Origin: Sipunculus nudus
Lineage: Eukaryota > Annelida > Sipuncula > Golfingiida > Sipunculidae
NCBI GenBank assembly: GCA_026874595.1
Contig: CM049318.1
Location: 3,657,741 to 3,721,740 of the forward strand
DNA length: 64,000 nucleotides
Direction of reading: 5' to 3'
Made by a program: the position numbers and the translations under genes. Under the pieces are notes generated by a model, which was not told the origin of the DNA, searched no databases, and was given only the letters and a program-made list of their open reading frames with translations. Shown in pieces: positions 61,443 to 64,000 of this stretch; position 1 is the first letter of the stretch, and each line of letters opens with the position of its first letter.

Positions 61443-61529
61443 CGTCATGTTGATGGACCGACCGATAAGATCAAGATCTTATTTACGGTCGGCTGAGTCA
61501 GAAACATGAAGACCAATCATAAAAATACG

Positions 61530-61617
61530 TGCTCCAGGTGAGGATCGAACTCACAACCTCCGCATGCCTTATAACTGTTTATAAGTACGGCGCGCTAACC
61601 GATTGTGCCACTGGAGC
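61530..61617 (-). tRNA. tRNA-Ile(UAU): tRNA-Ile(UAU), array copy 18, consensus sequence
   Basis: Identical gene body; T5 terminator. Confidence 0.93.
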
Positions 61618-61704
61618 CGTCATGTTGATGGACCGACCGATAAGATCAAGATCTTATTTACGGTCGGCTGAGTCAGAAACATGAAGACCAATCATAAAAA
61701 TACG

Positions 61705-61792
61705 TGCTCCAGGTGAGGATCGAACTCACAACCTCCGCATGCCTTATAACTGTTTATAAGTACGGCGCGCTAACCGATTGTGCCACTGGAGC
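61705..61792 (-). tRNA. tRNA-Ile(UAU): tRNA-Ile(UAU), array copy 19, consensus sequence
   Basis: Identical gene body; T5 terminator. Confidence 0.93.
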
Positions 61793-61879
61793 CGTCATGT
61801 TGATGGACCGACCGATAAGATCAAGATCTTATTTACGGTCGGCTGAGTCAGAAACATGAAGACCAAACATAAAAATACG

Positions 61880-61967
61880 TGCACCAGGTGAGGATCGAAC
61901 TCACAACCTCCGCATGCCTTATAACTGTTTATAAGTACGGCGCGCTAACCGATTGTGCCACTGGAGC
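61880..61967 (-). tRNA. tRNA-Ile(UAU): tRNA-Ile(UAU), array copy 20, acceptor variant
   Basis: U3-U70 change. Its 5' spacer (plus GTCTTGTTGACGGAAAAACC) is more diverged than the others, as expected for an array edge. Confidence 0.87.
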
Positions 61968-62054
61968 CGTCTTGTTGACGGAAAAACCGATAGGATCAAG
62001 ATCTTATTTACGGTCGGCTGAGTCAGAAACATGAAGACCAAACATAAAAATACG

Positions 62055-62090
62055 TGCTCCAGGTGAGGATCGAACTCACAACCTCCGCAT
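62055..62090 (-). pseudogene. Truncated tRNA-Ile 3' half at the array edge
   Basis: Only the last 36 nt (acceptor 3' strand, T arm, variable loop and the 3' anticodon stem) remain. At CCGCAT the sequence jumps to AGAATCAAGATCTTG, which is spacer-like. The break is a deletion within one unit. Confidence 0.92.
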
Positions 62091-62120
62091 AGAATCAAGA
62101 TCTTGTCCACGGTTGACCGA

Positions 62121-63699
62121 TCAATATATATGTTTTATTTCTTTGAACGATTTGATACTTTGGTAATCTCAGAACAAGAGACTAACAGCAGAGACCCGTA
62201 CAGCTGGCTGTGTAGATAACACGGTTTAATTAATATTCACGAGCAATCGCCTTAAACAATAATATTTTAGATTGATCTTAATTAGTTTCGCTCTAAAACC
62301 ACGGGAGAAATATTGTGGCCGTGTGTCAGGATACCAAAGAAAAAATAAGTGCAGCCAGCTGAATGAAATCGGTAGACATTTTGTTGGCTTCTTCCTACTA
62401 TAGTTTGAGAATTTGGGCGTGGTCCCAAAAAGCGTTAATTCGCTGTAAATATTGACGATACACGTTTATTTGCCACCAAACTCTCTCGCGAGAATCGAAA
62501 GTTTAAAAAGTTTCTTATAATAGAAATACCGATATCTTGTCGATAACCTCGAGTTGATCACCGCCATTGATATCTCTCCTATTACAAAGCCTAAATATAT
62601 ATACTGATAACGGATCGTCGAAGTTCTGCATAATATTAGCCCTTTAGTCGTTAGGATAACCATATATAGCCCAAGGTGGAGCAAACGGTAGGTAGCATTC
62701 TGCAATTTGGCAGTCACTCAGCAAAACATCTGGGTGCATGGACGAGGTAATTTTAACCCCGGATCAGACCAGGAACTGCATGATGTACTAATTCTGCTTC
62801 AAGGATGAGTGGGTATTGCTAAGGAGTTTATAATAACTCTCCTCCTGTATTACATTTTGAATTTTACGTTTCTTTGGACAATTAAAAGTGGAACCATGCA
62901 TAGCTGAAATATACTACCTATCCTATACGACGAACATATTGTTACAAAGGAATGTAGTTGGAAAGATGCAAAGTTTATAGTCTTCCAATTGACGTTATAT
63001 AGGTTTCTGTCAGCTTAAGGGAATATCCAGTTGTTATCTCGACAAGTTTGTAATCTGACTGTTTTGCATTTGTCACATTTATTATTGTTATTATATTTTT
63101 TTTTGCGCTGACAATACTCCCTACCTGTTGGTGCTTGAGCAATGTATAAAAGGTGATGATGTAAATGATTTTGGTTTTTTTTCAAGCCAAGAACCAAATT
63201 AAAGCCGTTGTGCATTCACGTCCCCCTATCCCCCCCCCCCCCCCCACCAGACGCTTAAGAAAGCACGGTCTTTGTCGCTCGGCGAAGTACAAATGGGAAC
63301 TGTACGGTCTGCCTCCCCTTTATATATACCTGTGTGTGTGTGCTAAAATGTTCTGGTGAGAAGTGTCCATGGTTGCCAGCAAAGATCAAAAGCTCGGTGA
63401 CCTAAATCTGTGTAGCTGTAGCTGCATTTTCTACACATGCACAAGATAAAAGTCAATTGTGGTGCCTTAGAATGGTAACCGCAGGATTCCAAATTTAAAG
63501 ATTCAGACAATTATTTCCTGTGACAGGTTGATGTGCGTCTTCGTTATTAATGTACACGTCAGTAAATATGTATATACATCAAAGAATATACCAAGTCATC
63601 ATCAGGCAGTTTACAAAATATGCTGGATATTTGAAACGCATACACGTGTGTGTATGTGCTATACATCGGGAGTAGTGCTACATATACCACAAAGAAAAC

Positions 63700-63703
<4 letters not shown>
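62121..63703. other. No gene recognised
   Basis: AT-rich sequence. C run at 63,230-63,245. Short frames (62,466-62,717 minus, 63,165-63,359 plus) are unrecognised. Confidence 0.5.

Positions 63704-63756
<53 letters not shown>
63704..63756. repeat. (AT)n microsatellite
   Basis: Pure AT, about 53 bp, next to the LINE fragment. Confidence 0.95.
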
Positions 63757-63759
<3 letters not shown>

Positions 63760-63765
63760 TATTAG

Positions 63766-64000
63766 CACAAAGGGTCACAAAATTTCGCAATGCAATATAT
63801 TTCTTGCTGGCATGAAAAACTAAAATTGGTACCTGGTACTGAATATTTAGGCGTTCTCACCAGAAACGACTTTGATGATACAAGTGACCTACAGAAAAAG
63901 CGGGATATACTCTTTTCTATAATATTGATAAACTATTAGCTAACTTGAGGGGTCTAGCTAGACAAATTGTCAACAATCTCTTCAAGTCATACAGTACATC
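63766..64000 (+). pseudogene. LINE reverse-transcriptase fragment, frameshifted, runs off the edge
   Basis: Reading from 63,766 in frame gives LKLVPGTEYLGVLTRNDFDD, the YLGV segment that follows the palm domain of non-LTR reverse transcriptases. This frame ends at a stop near 63,937, but one base off the frame continues with FYNIDKLLANLRGLARQIVN and NLFKSYST, the typical thumb motif (N-LL---RGL, LFKSYC). So one frameshift lies near 63,911-63,918. Upstream of 63,763 there is a stop and a microsatellite, so the 5' part is missing. It is in the same orientation as the LINE fragment at 1-840 and covers the part just before it in such proteins, but they are separate copies. Confidence 0.72.

Larger units (their letters stand above)
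58557..62120 (-). repeat. 175-bp satellite: tandem tRNA-Ile(UAU) gene array
   Basis: 20 complete units and one truncated unit. After the first step of 173 bp every step is exactly 175 bp: an 88-bp tRNA gene and an 87-bp spacer. The spacer has a stem CCGACCG/CGGTCGG enclosing ATAAGATC-AA-GATCTTAT (perfect in the GATAAGATC units, one mismatch in the GATATGATC units) and a GGCTGAGTCAGAAACATGAA segment. All genes point to the minus strand. Units are nearly identical, which argues for recent unequal exchange or gene conversion. After the last partial tRNA (62,055-62,090) spacer-like sequence continues to about 62,120 and then stops. Confidence 0.95.

Noticed and set aside
58557-62120. CRISPR array or ordinary non-coding satellite
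   Set aside because: The 88-bp part folds as a complete tRNA with intron and anticodon, and the 87-bp part is the same in every unit, not unique spacers.

Overview
The window looks like nuclear DNA from a marine mollusc, most likely a bivalve. It is AT-rich and full of microsatellites. It also carries dispersed repeats whose motifs I know from molluscan genomes: blocks built on TGACCTTGACCTTTGACC, and end modules running GGACGGACAGACGG ... CAGCTGAGCTAAAA. The species call is inference. I found no host protein-coding gene I can support: no open frame resembles a known cellular protein, and the longest frames are short, unrecognised or made by repeats.

Layout. 1-1134: 3' end of a frameshifted non-LTR retrotransposon (LINE). 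5.5-6.6 kb: a short duplicated repeat, then a probable solo LTR on the minus strand. 10.3 kb: a compact palindrome of two abutting kappaB-like decamers followed by a perfect CRE. 13-17.3 kb: about 140-bp degenerate repeats packed with nuclear-receptor-like half sites, plus two copies of a molluscan repeat end module. 17.5 kb: a large AAT/ATT palindrome. 19.8-20.3 kb: a hAT-like MITE with a perfect 8-bp target duplication. 26.9-27.0 kb: a 58-bp perfect palindrome between 8-bp direct repeats. 28.0-28.8 kb: a CAGN/CCAN tetranucleotide block and a pogo-like MITE. 37.5-39.0 kb: a hAT-like element inserted in an (AT)n tract. 40.0-40.5 kb: a second pogo-like MITE. 42.4 kb: a minisatellite of GATCTCGAGAT-type palindromes. 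43.3-45.2 kb: a candidate full-length copy of the molluscan repeat.

The last 13 kb are the most interesting part. A 34-bp minisatellite (51.4-52.0 kb) leads into three to four diverged copies of a complex duplication (52.0-58.5 kb). One copy is split by a 1.74-kb TA-flanked transposon whose empty site is preserved in a sister copy. The duplications end in tRNA sequence: a decayed tRNA-Ile(UAU) at 55,966-56,053, and then a tandem array of 20 complete, intron-containing tRNA-Ile(UAU) genes plus one truncated copy on the minus strand, as a 175-bp satellite (58,557-62,120). Each complete copy keeps the A box, B box, UAU anticodon, a 14-nt intron that pairs with the anticodon, and an oligo-T Pol III terminator.

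The window closes with a LINE reverse-transcriptase fragment (63,766-64,000) that runs off the right edge. Apart from the tRNA genes the window is best read as a gene desert shaped by transposons and tandem duplication.
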